Origin: Chloroflexota bacterium
GTDB taxonomy: Bacteria; Chloroflexota; UBA11872
DNA: 48,203 nucleotides
Direction of reading: 5' to 3'
Assembly: GCA_028873795.1 (NCBI GenBank)
Contig: JAPPNP010000064.1
Coordinates: 1-48,203, forward strand
In this document: piece after piece, positions 1-7,613 of the stretch
Numbering within the stretch: the first letter of the stretch is position 1
How the letters are laid out: every line of letters starts with the position of its first letter
Notes under the pieces: generated by a model
Database searches by the model: none
The model's input: the letters and a program-made list of their open reading frames with translations, nothing else
Told to the model about the DNA's origin: nothing
Program-made: the position numbers and the translations under genes

Positions 1-238
1 GCCGCAGCACCGCCTGCTCGATCGCCGGCGGGGTGCGCGCCGGACTGTGGTGCGGGCGCCGCGAGCGGTCCGCCAAGCCCGCGACGCCCTCAGTCTCGTA
101 GCGATGCAGCCACTTGTAGCCGGTGGGGGCCGAGATCCCAAAGCGCTGACACAGCTCCCGCCGGTTCGCCCCCGGCTGGCTGGCCAATCCCACAAACTCG
201 GCCCGCACCTCACTCACCTGTCGCTCCGCAAACGGCAC
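1..238 (-). CDS. IS481-family transposase, N-terminal part
   Basis: About 79 codons of a transposase are visible; the rest lies beyond the left edge. The protein begins at a GTG (238-236) behind AGGAGG about 8 bases upstream, and starts MPFAERQVSEVRAEFV. A helix-turn-helix follows: RRELCQRFGIS, then GYKWLHRY and GLADRSRRPHHSP. This is the standard N-terminal DNA-binding part of IS481 transposases. The RNase H-like catalytic DDE domain should follow but is not in the window. An ATG two bases upstream is out of frame and is not the start. Confidence 0.85.
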   Translation of the reverse strand, partial: MPFAERQVSEVRAEFVGLASQPGANRRELCQRFGISAPTGYKWLHRYETEGVAGLADRSRRPHHSPARTPPAIEQAVLR

Positions 239-267
239 ATCCCGGTCCTCCTACACACGGCTCCGAT

Positions 268-308
268 GTGTAAACCATGTCCCCGAACGGGTGTAAACCA
301 TGTCTCCG
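268..308 (-). repeat. Tandem subterminal repeats of the IS481-type element
   Basis: Two 18-base direct repeats, GTGTAAACCATGTCCCCG (268-285) and GTGTAAACCATGTCTCCG (291-308), differ at one base and sit 23 bases apart between the IS terminus and the transposase start. On the transposase strand they read CGGAGACATGGTTTACAC. Many IS481-type ends carry a similar CGGAGACATGG sequence. They are probably transposase-binding sites and could also affect transposase transcription; that role is inferred. Confidence 0.6.
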
Positions 309-350
309 GTCTGCACACTTCCAGGGGGAAGGAGGCCGAAGTTGGACTTT

Positions 351-1448
351 CTAGGTGCGGTCGACGAGCCGCAGCCAGCACAGGTCGACGAAACCCGAGG
401 CGTCGGCTGCGGGATGCAGAACGCAGGCGAGGTTCCGGCCGTCGATGGAGACGATATCGGGATAGCCGCAGCGCACGCCGTCCGCCTCGGGCGGCGGCCC
501 GTCGCCGGGCGCGGCCAGCCAGCCCACGCGTTGCCAGGCCTCGCCGGAGTCCTCGCTGACGCTGCACGCCACGCCCGATCGATTGCCGCGCTCGTCGCGA
601 TAGGCGCAGAGCACCGCGCCGGACCGGAGGCGATGCAGCTTGATGTTGGCCCCGGCGAAGTCGGTCGGGCGTGGCGGGCTCCAGGTTTGGCCCTCGTCGG
701 CCGAATGCGCGAAAACGCTGGGGTGGCCGCCGAATACCCGCGCCACGGCGAGGAACCGGCCGTCTGACAGCCGCACGACGTCCATGTCGCCGAAGCCGAG
801 CCGCGGATGCTCGGCGACGAGCACCGGCGGGGACAACGTGGCGCCCAGATCGTCGGTGAACGTGACGCCGGCACGCCAGCCGACGTCGCGTCCAGTGGTG
901 CCGATGACTGCGAGCAGGTGGCGGCCGTCGGCCAGTCGATGCGGGTTGCTCGCGCCGTAGAGCTCGGTCCACCCCGGAAACAGGCGAAGCTCCGCGCCGA
1001 TGGGCGACCACGTCTCACCGCCGTCAGTCGACGCACGGGTCGCCATGTGCCAACCGGTGCACGGTTCGTCGCCCGGCAGCGTCGGGTCAATCTGCAACCG
1101 GCCGAGGGCGAGCAACAGGCGCGCGTCACCGAAGGGCATGAGCCCGCCCATATTGAGGCAGTCCCAGCCGGCTTTCGCGTAGACCGCTTCGGGTGCGGTC
1201 CATGTGGCCCCGTCGTCATCGGAGCGCGCGACCATCAGCACGCCGTTGTTGAGCCTCCGGGTTCCCTGGATGCGGCTGAAGCTGAGCACGAGCCGACCGC
1301 CCGGCAACCGCGCCAGGCTGGCCATGTGATGGATGTGCGGCTCGTTGGCGGTGAGGAGTCTTCGCGTGTCCCGCACGCCGATTGGCGCGTCGGCGGGAAG
1401 GTCAGGGTCGCCGGAAGGCACTGGCGCTGGCCTGGTTAGGCGCATCAC
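351..1448 (-). CDS. Sialidase-like BNR-repeat beta-propeller protein
   Basis: A 365-residue protein of the sialidase/neuraminidase fold. Four Asp-box motifs of the S-x-D-x-G-x-T-W type are visible: SDDDGATW, STDGGETW, SADEGQTW and SEDSGEAW, spaced as in a six-bladed propeller. No signal peptide is evident, so it looks cytoplasmic. True sialidases have an arginine triad and a Tyr/Glu pair, and these cannot be assigned with certainty here. The activity could be exo-sialidase or another glycan hydrolase. The start is taken as GTG followed directly by ATG (1448/1445); neither has a clear ribosome-binding site. It is followed in the same direction by the insertion sequence end. Confidence 0.75.
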   Translation of the reverse strand: MMRLTRPAPVPSGDPDLPADAPIGVRDTRRLLTANEPHIHHMASLARLPGGRLVLSFSRIQGTRRLNNGVLMVARSDDDGATWTAPEAVYAKAGWDCLNMGGLMPFGDARLLLALGRLQIDPTLPGDEPCTGWHMATRASTDGGETWSPIGAELRLFPGWTELYGASNPHRLADGRHLLAVIGTTGRDVGWRAGVTFTDDLGATLSPPVLVAEHPRLGFGDMDVVRLSDGRFLAVARVFGGHPSVFAHSADEGQTWSPPRPTDFAGANIKLHRLRSGAVLCAYRDERGNRSGVACSVSEDSGEAWQRVGWLAAPGDGPPPEADGVRCGYPDIVSIDGRNLACVLHPAADASGFVDLCWLRLVDRT

Positions 1449-1482
1449 CAGCGATCATAGGTCACGTCGCGGATGCTGACCG

Positions 1483-1911
1483 CTAGCCCAGAGTCTGCAC
1501 GCGCAGCGGCTCAAATCGTCCAAAGTCGCGGTCGTTGGTAAGCACGGTGTCGATTCCGTGCTCGAAGCACAACGCAGCAATCTGGGCGTCGAAAACCACG
1601 TTGCCGCGCGTGTCGGCTTGGCGAGCTGTTTCCACCAACAGTTCGAGAAATCCTGGGCCGGGCCGGACAAGTTCGCAGCTCGGAGCGGCTGCAACATTGG
1701 TGACAAATGCGGCTGCGTCGGAAACGGAAGACGGCGGATTGAACACGCGACGATGAGTCACGACTCGCATGAACTCTGTGACGCAGAATACTGGCAAACC
1801 CCAACGCTCCGGCCCTTGGGCCAGCGCGGCCAGCCTCGATGCTGCCTCGACATGCCATGAAGTCTCGCCGCGATGGGCGTAGATCAGCACATTGGAGTCA
1901 ACAGCGATCAA
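1483..1911 (-). CDS. vapC: VapC-family PIN-domain toxin ribonuclease
   Basis: A 142-residue PIN domain covering the whole protein. Acidic metal-binding residues are D5 (in AVDSNVLIYAH), E46 (in CVTEFMRV), D108 (in VVFDAQIAA) and D127/D129 (in TNDRDFGRF). The spacing is that of active VapC toxins, which are Mg-dependent endoribonucleases cutting tRNA or rRNA. The length is typical. The ATG overlaps the last four bases of the upstream antitoxin gene, so the two are translationally coupled. The full set of acidic residues suggests an active nuclease. Confidence 0.9.
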   Translation of the reverse strand: MIAVDSNVLIYAHRGETSWHVEAASRLAALAQGPERWGLPVFCVTEFMRVVTHRRVFNPPSSVSDAAAFVTNVAAAPSCELVRPGPGFLELLVETARQADTRGNVVFDAQIAALCFEHGIDTVLTNDRDFGRFEPLRVQTLG

Positions 1912-2144
1912 GTGCGGTCGATCACGTCGTAGAGGGCATCCCGGTCGGCGATGTCGACGTTGGGTGGCGCGTGTCCGGTCACGGTCACCAGCTTCAGCCG
2001 GAACGGCGGCTTGGCGCCCTTCACCCCGGCGAGCCGCGCACGGAGGGCATCCTCGACGAATCGGGTGAGCGTAATTCCGTCCCGTGCCGCCCGTCGTTTG
2101 GCCTGTTGCAGCACTCGGTCGTTCAGATTAAGGGTGGTCTTCAT
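1908..2144 (-). CDS. vapB: VapB-type ribbon-helix-helix antitoxin
   Basis: A 78-residue antitoxin. The N-terminal half, MKTTLNLNDRVLQQAKRRAA, then GITLTRFVEDALRARL, is a ribbon-helix-helix DNA-binding domain. The C-terminal half (about 42-78) should wrap the toxin and block its acidic site. The start at 2144 gives the usual family length; an in-frame ATG eight codons upstream is possible, but neither has a good ribosome-binding site. It precedes vapC with a 4-base overlap. A palindrome just upstream is a likely autoregulatory operator. Confidence 0.88.
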   Translation of the reverse strand: MKTTLNLNDRVLQQAKRRAARDGITLTRFVEDALRARLAGVKGAKPPFRLKLVTVTGHAPPNVDIADRDALYDVIDRT

Positions 2145-2166
2145 CGCAAATCCGCGATCGGGAGGC

Positions 2167-2183
2167 ATATGGCTGAACCATAT
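2167..2183 (-). promoter_or_regulatory. Palindrome, candidate vapBC operator
   Basis: A perfect 6-base inverted repeat around a 5-base spacer, ATATGG-CTGAA-CCATAT, centred about 31 bases upstream of the vapB start. It is AT-rich against a GC-rich background. VapB antitoxins usually repress their own promoter through such sites, so autoregulation is a reasonable inference. The rest of the roughly 200-base space before proV shows no other clear signal. Confidence 0.5.
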
Positions 2184-2342
2184 CATTTGGGCATCGACCG
2201 CAGGCGCCCCCCGCGCGGGTCGGCGCCGCTTGCGCTCCCGCGGATGGGGCGAGGAGGCAACGCCGGCAGTACCGCGCGGCGCGCCTGATGCACGCGCATG
2301 CGAAGATGCAGGGCGCCGCAGGTTTGAAGGCACTTGCCCCCA

Positions 2343-3536
2343 ATGGCTGCGCAAGACCCGCAAATCGTCGTCGATGGCCTGTGGAAGGTCTTTGGCGCTC
2401 GGCCCGACCGCGTATTTCAGCCCGAGCATGCCTCCAAGAGCCGTGCGGAGCTTCAGGATGAACTGGGCCTGGTCACCGGGCTTCGGGACGTGTCGTTCTC
2501 GGTGGACAAGGGCATGGTCTTCGTGGTCATGGGGCTTTCCGGCAGCGGCAAGTCGACGCTGGTGCGCTGCCTCATCCGGCTTATCGACGCGACTCGCGGA
2601 AAGGTCCATTTCGACGGCGAGGACATTCTCGGCTACTCGCAGGCGCAGCTAATCGACTTTCGGCGGCGCAAGATCGCCATGGTCTTTCAGCACTACGGGC
2701 TGCTGCCGCACCGGAGCGTCATGGACAACGTGGCCGTCGGCCTCGAGATTCGGGGCATCGACAAGCCAACCCGCTATCGCATGGCGGCCGAGACCATCGA
2801 AACCGTCGGCCTCAAGGGGTGGGAGAGCTACCGACCGCACGAAATGAGCGGCGGCATGCAGCAGCGCGTGGGTTTGGCGCGTGCGTTGGCGGTCGATCCG
2901 GACGTGCTGCTGATGGACGAGCCATTCAGCGGACTCGATCCCCTCATCCGCCGCGAAATGCAGGACGAGCTGGTGTCGTTGCAGACCGAATTACACAAGA
3001 CCATCGTGTTCATCACCCACGACCTCGACGAGGCCCTCAAGCTTGGCGACCGCGTCGCGATCATGCGCGACGGTGAGATCGTGCAGCAGGGGTCGCCGGA
3101 GGAGATCGTCACCCTGCCCAGCGACGACTATGTGACCGACTTCGTGCAGGATGTCTCGCGGGCGAAGGTGGTGCACGCCAGGGCGATCATGGATGAGCCC
3201 GACGTCGTCATCTACGAGCGACAGGGGCCCCGCGCGGCGCTGCACGCCATGCAGCAGCACAAGCTCGACGCCGTGTTCTTGATTAGCCGCAACTTCACGC
3301 TGCGCGGCATCCTCACGAGTGATCAGGCGACCGCGCTAGCCGCGCAAGGGGCCACCTCGCTCCACGGCGCGCCGGTCGATTCCGCCGTGACGACGTCTCC
3401 CGAGACATTCGTTGCCGACGTCATCCCGATTGCCGCACAGACGGAACACGCGGTGGCCGTCGTGAGCGACAACGGCAGCCTGCTGGGCGAGATTCGCCGG
3501 GACGTGCTGCTGGCCGCCGTGGCCGAAGCTGGCTAG
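2343..3536 (+). CDS. proV: Glycine betaine/proline ABC importer, ATP-binding subunit
   Basis: The ATPase of an osmoprotectant importer (ProV/OpuAA class). It has Walker [10 protein letters not shown] with K70, Q-loop [10 protein letters not shown], signature [15 protein letters not shown], Walker [13 protein letters not shown] and H-loop FITHDLDEA. The N-terminal stretch before the nucleotide-binding core and the C-terminal tandem CBS region (about 275-397) are hallmarks of this subfamily; CBS domains sense ionic strength in OpuA. The ATG at 2343 is chosen; a TTG three codons upstream is also in frame. GAAGG lies about 12 bases before the ATG, so the choice is not firm. It is the first gene of a proVWX operon, 10 bases before proW. 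Confidence 0.93.
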   Translation: MAAQDPQIVVDGLWKVFGARPDRVFQPEHASKSRAELQDELGLVTGLRDVSFSVDKGMVFVVMGLSGSGKSTLVRCLIRLIDATRGKVHFDGEDILGYSQAQLIDFRRRKIAMVFQHYGLLPHRSVMDNVAVGLEIRGIDKPTRYRMAAETIETVGLKGWESYRPHEMSGGMQQRVGLARALAVDPDVLLMDEPFSGLDPLIRREMQDELVSLQTELHKTIVFITHDLDEALKLGDRVAIMRDGEIVQQGSPEEIVTLPSDDYVTDFVQDVSRAKVVHARAIMDEPDVVIYERQGPRAALHAMQQHKLDAVFLISRNFTLRGILTSDQATALAAQGATSLHGAPVDSAVTTSPETFVADVIPIAAQTEHAVAVVSDNGSLLGEIRRDVLLAAVAEAG

Positions 3537-3546
3537 AAGGCTCCGC

Positions 3547-4611
3547 ATGGATCGACCCAACGCCGAGGCGCCAGGCGGCGCGCACCGGCGGTTCGCCGGC
3601 CGCATTGGGGCGCTGCCGCGCTATGTCCGCTGGCTGTCCGGCGCCGTGGTCGTCGTCATCGTGCTCATCGTCTGCCTGGGCGTTTGGGGCTCGGAGATGG
3701 GATTCCCAACCACGGTGTCGACCTCAGACGTCGCGACGTCGGGGGGCGGCGTGACGACGCTCAAGCGGACCGTGCGCGAGGTGACCGGCACGGCCATCGA
3801 TGACGCCGTGGATTGGCTCAACGTGGAGGCCGGTTGGCTGTTCGACAGCCTCAGTTCCGCCGTGGATGTGGCCCTGGTGCGCATCGAGGATGCGCTGAGC
3901 TGGCTGCCGTGGCCCGCGGTGATTCTCGGTCTGGCGCTGGTGTCGTTCGCCATCGGGCGCTGGCGGATGCTGGCCTTCACCGTGCTGGCGCTGCTGTTCA
4001 TCGGGTTCATGGACCTCTGGGAAAACACCATCGACACGGTGGCGCTGATGATCGTGGCAGTCGCGGTGGCCGTGTTCATTGGCCTGCCGGTGGGCGTGCT
4101 GGCGTCCCGCAGCCGGATTGCCGACAACATCTTGCGGCCCATCCTCGACGCCATGCAGACCATGCCCAGCTTCGTCTACCTGCTGCCGGGCATCCTGTTC
4201 TTCGGGTTGGGGAAGCCCGCCGGCATCTTCGCCACGATCATCTACGCGGTTCCGCCGTTGATTCGGCTCACGAACCTTGGAATTCGGCAGGTGTCGCCGG
4301 AGACGATCGAGGCCGTCCGCTCGTTCGGGGCGTCTCCCCTGCAGATCCTGGCCAAGGTGCAGATTCCGATGGCCCTGCCCACCATCATGGCCGGCGTCAA
4401 TCAAACGACCTTGATGGCCCTGGGCATGGTGACCATCGCCAGCATGGTGGCCGCCGGCGGCCTGGGCGACGACGTGCTCCGCGCGCTGCAAAAGAACCAG
4501 CCGGGCAACGGGCTCATCGCCGGGCTCGCCATCGTGTTCCTGGCCATCATCTTCGACCGGTTCACCCAGGCCGTCTCCCGCGGCCGGCACGAGATTCGCC
4601 GCGCCGGGTAG
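3547..4611 (+). CDS. proW: Glycine betaine/proline ABC importer, permease subunit
   Basis: The membrane subunit, 354 residues. A first membrane helix (about 31-48) is followed by a soluble segment of about 70 residues rich in Val, Thr and Ser, then a block of helices from about residue 118 onward. The cytoplasmic coupling motif is clear: EAVRSFGASPLQILAKVQIP, the EAA loop that docks onto ProV. IMPSFVYLLPG-type sequence (here TMPSFVYLLPGILFFGLG) is characteristic of OpuAB/ProW. A possible AAGG lies 8 bases before the ATG. Translation very probably follows proV on one mRNA. Confidence 0.93.
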   Translation: MDRPNAEAPGGAHRRFAGRIGALPRYVRWLSGAVVVVIVLIVCLGVWGSEMGFPTTVSTSDVATSGGGVTTLKRTVREVTGTAIDDAVDWLNVEAGWLFDSLSSAVDVALVRIEDALSWLPWPAVILGLALVSFAIGRWRMLAFTVLALLFIGFMDLWENTIDTVALMIVAVAVAVFIGLPVGVLASRSRIADNILRPILDAMQTMPSFVYLLPGILFFGLGKPAGIFATIIYAVPPLIRLTNLGIRQVSPETIEAVRSFGASPLQILAKVQIPMALPTIMAGVNQTTLMALGMVTIASMVAAGGLGDDVLRALQKNQPGNGLIAGLAIVFLAIIFDRFTQAVSRGRHEIRRAG

Positions 4612-4697
4612 CCGCCGGCGCTCGCGCAGCGCCGTACCGCGAGCTAAGGTGCTAGGGCGAGTTGATTCGGGCCAACAGTAATGGAGAGGGGCCACGC

Positions 4698-5732
4698 ATG
4701 ATGACTCGATACTTGAGATTGGCGCTTGTTTTTGCGCTGCTTGCCGTGATGGGCTTCGCCGCTTGCGGGGAAGCGGAGGAGGCGGCCGAAGAGCCACCGC
4801 CGACGCTGATCTTCAGCGACCTGAACTGGGACAGCGCGCAGCTGCAAAACCGGATCGCGCAGTACATCGTGGAGAAGGGCTACGGCTACCCCACCGACGT
4901 CGTCTTCGGCAGCACGCTGCCGTTGTTCCAGGGCCTGCGGAACGGAGACAGCCACATCACACTCGAAATCTGGCTGCCCAACCAGGATGAGGCCTGGGAC
5001 GAGGCCATCGCCAACGGCGAGGTGGTGTCGGTCGGCAAGAGTCTCGGCAACGACTGGCAGTCCGGATTTGTGATTCCGGCCTATCTCCAAGAGCAATACC
5101 CCGAACTCGACAACGTCGAGGATCTGAAGGACGAGCAGTTCAAGCAGATCTTCGCGACGGCGGCCAGTGGCGGCCGGGCGCGGTTGGTGTCATGCGTGAT
5201 TGGCTGGGCCTGCGAGGAGAACGTGGCGGCCCAGATCGAGGCCTACGGTCTTTCCGAGCACGTCGAGGTCATCAACCCCGGTGACGGCGCCGCGCTGAAC
5301 GCCGATCTCTATGGCGCCTACGAGCGAGGCGAGCCGTGGCTTGGGTACCAATGGGGCACCAACGAGCCGGCCCTGGTGCTGGACGTGGTTCGTCTCGAGG
5401 AGCCGCCCTACAGCAACGAATGTTGGGCGACCACCAAGGCATGCGGTTTTGAAGACGCGACCATCCTCATCGCGGTGCATCCCGACTTGCTGACCAGCGC
5501 ACCGGACGTCGTCCAGATGCTGCGGGCGTGGGATCTCAACATCGAGGTGTACAAGCCGATCGCCCAGTGGCTGCTCGACAATCCCGACGCCAGCACCAAC
5601 GACGCGGCGATCTGGTGGCTGAAGAGCAACCCGGACATCTGGGAAGGCTGGGTGACGCCGGAGGCCGCCGAGGCCATTCACGCCGCGCTCGACGCCGACG
5701 AGATTCCGGACGGCTGGCCGACGGCCTCCTAA
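4698..5732 (+). CDS. proX: Glycine betaine-binding lipoprotein
   Basis: The extracytoplasmic binding component, 344 residues. It opens with a lipoprotein signal peptide (MMTRYLRLALVFALL) ending in a GFAAC lipobox, so it is anchored to the membrane by a lipidated Cys. The mature protein has the ProX/OpuAC look: LNWDSAQLQNRIAQYIVE near the start, then TLPLFQGLRNGD and EIWLPNQ, with many Trp residues that usually form the aromatic box for quaternary ammonium ligands. The ATG at 4698 has GGAGAGG 8 bases upstream; a more distal in-frame start would spoil the signal peptide. Betaine is the probable ligand; choline or proline betaine cannot be excluded. Confidence 0.92.
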   Translation: MMTRYLRLALVFALLAVMGFAACGEAEEAAEEPPPTLIFSDLNWDSAQLQNRIAQYIVEKGYGYPTDVVFGSTLPLFQGLRNGDSHITLEIWLPNQDEAWDEAIANGEVVSVGKSLGNDWQSGFVIPAYLQEQYPELDNVEDLKDEQFKQIFATAASGGRARLVSCVIGWACEENVAAQIEAYGLSEHVEVINPGDGAALNADLYGAYERGEPWLGYQWGTNEPALVLDVVRLEEPPYSNECWATTKACGFEDATILIAVHPDLLTSAPDVVQMLRAWDLNIEVYKPIAQWLLDNPDASTNDAAIWWLKSNPDIWEGWVTPEAAEAIHAALDADEIPDGWPTAS

Positions 5733-5743
5733 GCGAACGTCGG

Positions 5744-5785
5744 GAGACGGTGGCGGCGGTGCTTCTACGCCGTCGCCGCCGTCTC
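5744..5785. terminator. Bidirectional terminator-like hairpin between convergent genes
   Basis: Two 18-base arms (5744-5761 and 5768-5785) pair along their whole length, with three G-U wobbles, around the 6-base loop CTTCTA. It begins 12 bases after the proX stop and covers the last codons and stop of the convergent gene. There is no T-tract on either strand, so it may act as a roadblock or mRNA 3'-end stabiliser rather than a classical intrinsic terminator. Confidence 0.6.
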
Positions 5786-7387
5786 GATCCGGAACGAGTA
5801 CAGCTGCGCGTCGCGCAGGATGAAGCGCAGGCGCCGGTGCGGGAGTCGGTGGGTATAGACCTCGCCGCCTTCCGAGGGGACGTCGACGGGGAGTCTTGGG
5901 TCGCCGTCCCACGCCACCGTGTGCTCGATGGCGTCGCCGGTGAAGACGTCGCAACGGTCGCGGCTGCAGCCGGCGAGGACGCGGTCGTGCACGTCCAAGG
6001 CCTCGACCCTGACGTAGCCCTCGGGGCCGCAGGCGGCGTTGATGACGAGCCGGTCGCCGGGCGCGACCCACGGCTGCGTGAGGATCATGCCCTCGCGCAT
6101 GCGGTCGGCGTCGAGTGAGACAAAGCCAAACTTCCGCAGCCTCGCAAGGCCGAGACCGAAGCCCACCAGGCTCATGTCCCAGGCCTCCGGGGCGTCCAGT
6201 CCCTCCTGCTGGCCGTGGAACCACCAGTCGTGATGGGACGTGGACCCGCCGTGATACACCAGCCACTCCGGCCCCTCCACGTCGGGAAAACGCGGCAGGC
6301 TGCTGTAGAACTGGTTCCATGAGCCTGCCGGTCCCAATGGCAGCCAGGCCTGCCCGGGGAATAGCCGATGCCAATGGCGACCGTCCCGGCTGTGCACGAG
6401 CTGCACGTCGAGCGTGTTTTCGACCATATGGAACACCTGCACAAAGCCGATCCACTGGCCTCCGAGCCACATGGCGCTCATGCTGTAGAACGAGTCGTCG
6501 ATGTTGTCGAGCACGGGGTCCGGGGCCAGGATCAGCCGCGGTTGGCTCCAGTGCACGTAGTCGCGACTCTCGGAGAGGTAAATCCGGCGACGCCCGCGGC
6601 GATTCGCCGCGCCGGCGGACGCGTCCCACGTCGGATGGCCGCCCAGCTCGGTGGCGTGAAGCGGACGGGAGCGCGGCGGCAGGCTCATCCAGGGATGCCG
6701 CGTGAAGAGCAGGTAGGCGCCGGTGCCGGGATCAAATGCGGGCTGGGCCGAATCGCCGATGCGGGTGCCGCTGCGGCCCACGGTTGGACGCTCGTCGGCG
6801 ACGGTCCAGCGAATGCCGTCGGGTGAGGTGCCCAGACGTACGTGCGCGCCGGGTTCGTCGGTGGCCACGGCATATCCCGGCGGCACCATGACGTGGAATC
6901 CCTTGTAGCGCCGGCTGGGATCCTGCTCGAGCGGGTCGTCGAAAACCGAGAGGCCCCAGACGCTGCCGTAGGTCTCGCTGCCCAGAATGATGTTGGTGTC
7001 GTGGCCGTCCTCGTGGACAAGGCCGAGCGGCGGCTTGACCCACTCGAAGCCGTCGTCCGAGTAGGCGTAGCAGACGCGCAGGCGACCGTTGGCCCAGTCG
7101 ATGAACGCCCCGCCGTGGCGCGCCAGACGCTCGCGATTCACGTAGAGATCGGTGTAGGTGCAGTGGAGCCGATCGGACTGCGGGTCTCGCCACAAGCTCC
7201 AGTCCACACTGGAGAAGTAGGTCACGTGTTCCCAGGGACGGTCCCGCTGGATGAAGGGGCTTCCGTCGACGCTGGCGGGTCGATGCAGGCGGCGCGTGAC
7301 GTGCTGCACCTCTTCGATCATGCCGTCGTCGAAGAAGTACTGGGGCGCGTCGCCGATGACCAGTTGGGTGGCGTCGAGCTGGCTCAC
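5765..7387 (-). CDS. Predicted glycoside hydrolase-like beta-propeller protein
   Basis: A 540-residue protein with repeated W/Y-rich blades, e.g. YSDDGFEWVKPPLG, GTSPDGIRWT and HSRDGRHWHRLFPG, interspersed with acidic motifs, as in five-bladed GH32/GH43/GH68-type propellers. I cannot assign a family or identify catalytic acids with certainty. No secretion signal is visible. The GTG at 7387 is chosen because GGAGGA stands 4 bases upstream; the frame remains open for about 100 more codons upstream, but that part is low-complexity and Arg-rich, as expected of untranslated sequence. A sugar-related role would match other carbohydrate genes in the window. Confidence 0.6.
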   Translation of the reverse strand: MSQLDATQLVIGDAPQYFFDDGMIEEVQHVTRRLHRPASVDGSPFIQRDRPWEHVTYFSSVDWSLWRDPQSDRLHCTYTDLYVNRERLARHGGAFIDWANGRLRVCYAYSDDGFEWVKPPLGLVHEDGHDTNIILGSETYGSVWGLSVFDDPLEQDPSRRYKGFHVMVPPGYAVATDEPGAHVRLGTSPDGIRWTVADERPTVGRSGTRIGDSAQPAFDPGTGAYLLFTRHPWMSLPPRSRPLHATELGGHPTWDASAGAANRRGRRRIYLSESRDYVHWSQPRLILAPDPVLDNIDDSFYSMSAMWLGGQWIGFVQVFHMVENTLDVQLVHSRDGRHWHRLFPGQAWLPLGPAGSWNQFYSSLPRFPDVEGPEWLVYHGGSTSHHDWWFHGQQEGLDAPEAWDMSLVGFGLGLARLRKFGFVSLDADRMREGMILTQPWVAPGDRLVINAACGPEGYVRVEALDVHDRVLAGCSRDRCDVFTGDAIEHTVAWDGDPRLPVDVPSEGGEVYTHRLPHRRLRFILRDAQLYSFRIETAATA

Positions 7388-7613
7388 GATTCCTCCACGC
7401 GCGGCCTCGCCCCACCGCGATGCGCGGGGGTCGGCAGCGATTGCGAGGCGCCGTTCGAGCGGGCCAATTGCATGGCGGGATGATGCCTGCTTACGGGGAG
7501 CGGTGCCATAGCGCGTGCCGCGGTCCACCGCCAATGCGTCTGGTCGACGGAGTGACGTGCGGCAGGCGTCGTTGCAAGATACCGACAGCCGCTCGAGCCG
7601 AGATCCGCGCGAC

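Larger units (their letters stand above)
1..317 (-). mobile_element. IS481-family insertion sequence, one end, cut by the window edge
   Basis: One end of an insertion sequence whose transposase reads leftward out of the window. The outer boundary is placed near 315-317, where the minus-strand sequence begins TGTGCAGACC, the TGT-type terminus expected of IS481 elements. Inside it lie two tandem subterminal repeats and then the transposase start. The neighbouring sialidase-like gene ends at 351, so the element inserted just beyond its stop codon. The other terminus and any target-site duplication lie outside the window, so the exact boundary and intactness cannot be judged. Confidence 0.75.

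Noticed and set aside
3724-4797. Long open frame antisense to proW
   Set aside because: It is rich in Arg, Gln, His and Pro with no family motifs, and lies opposite a well-recognised gene. Such antisense frames are common in GC-rich DNA.
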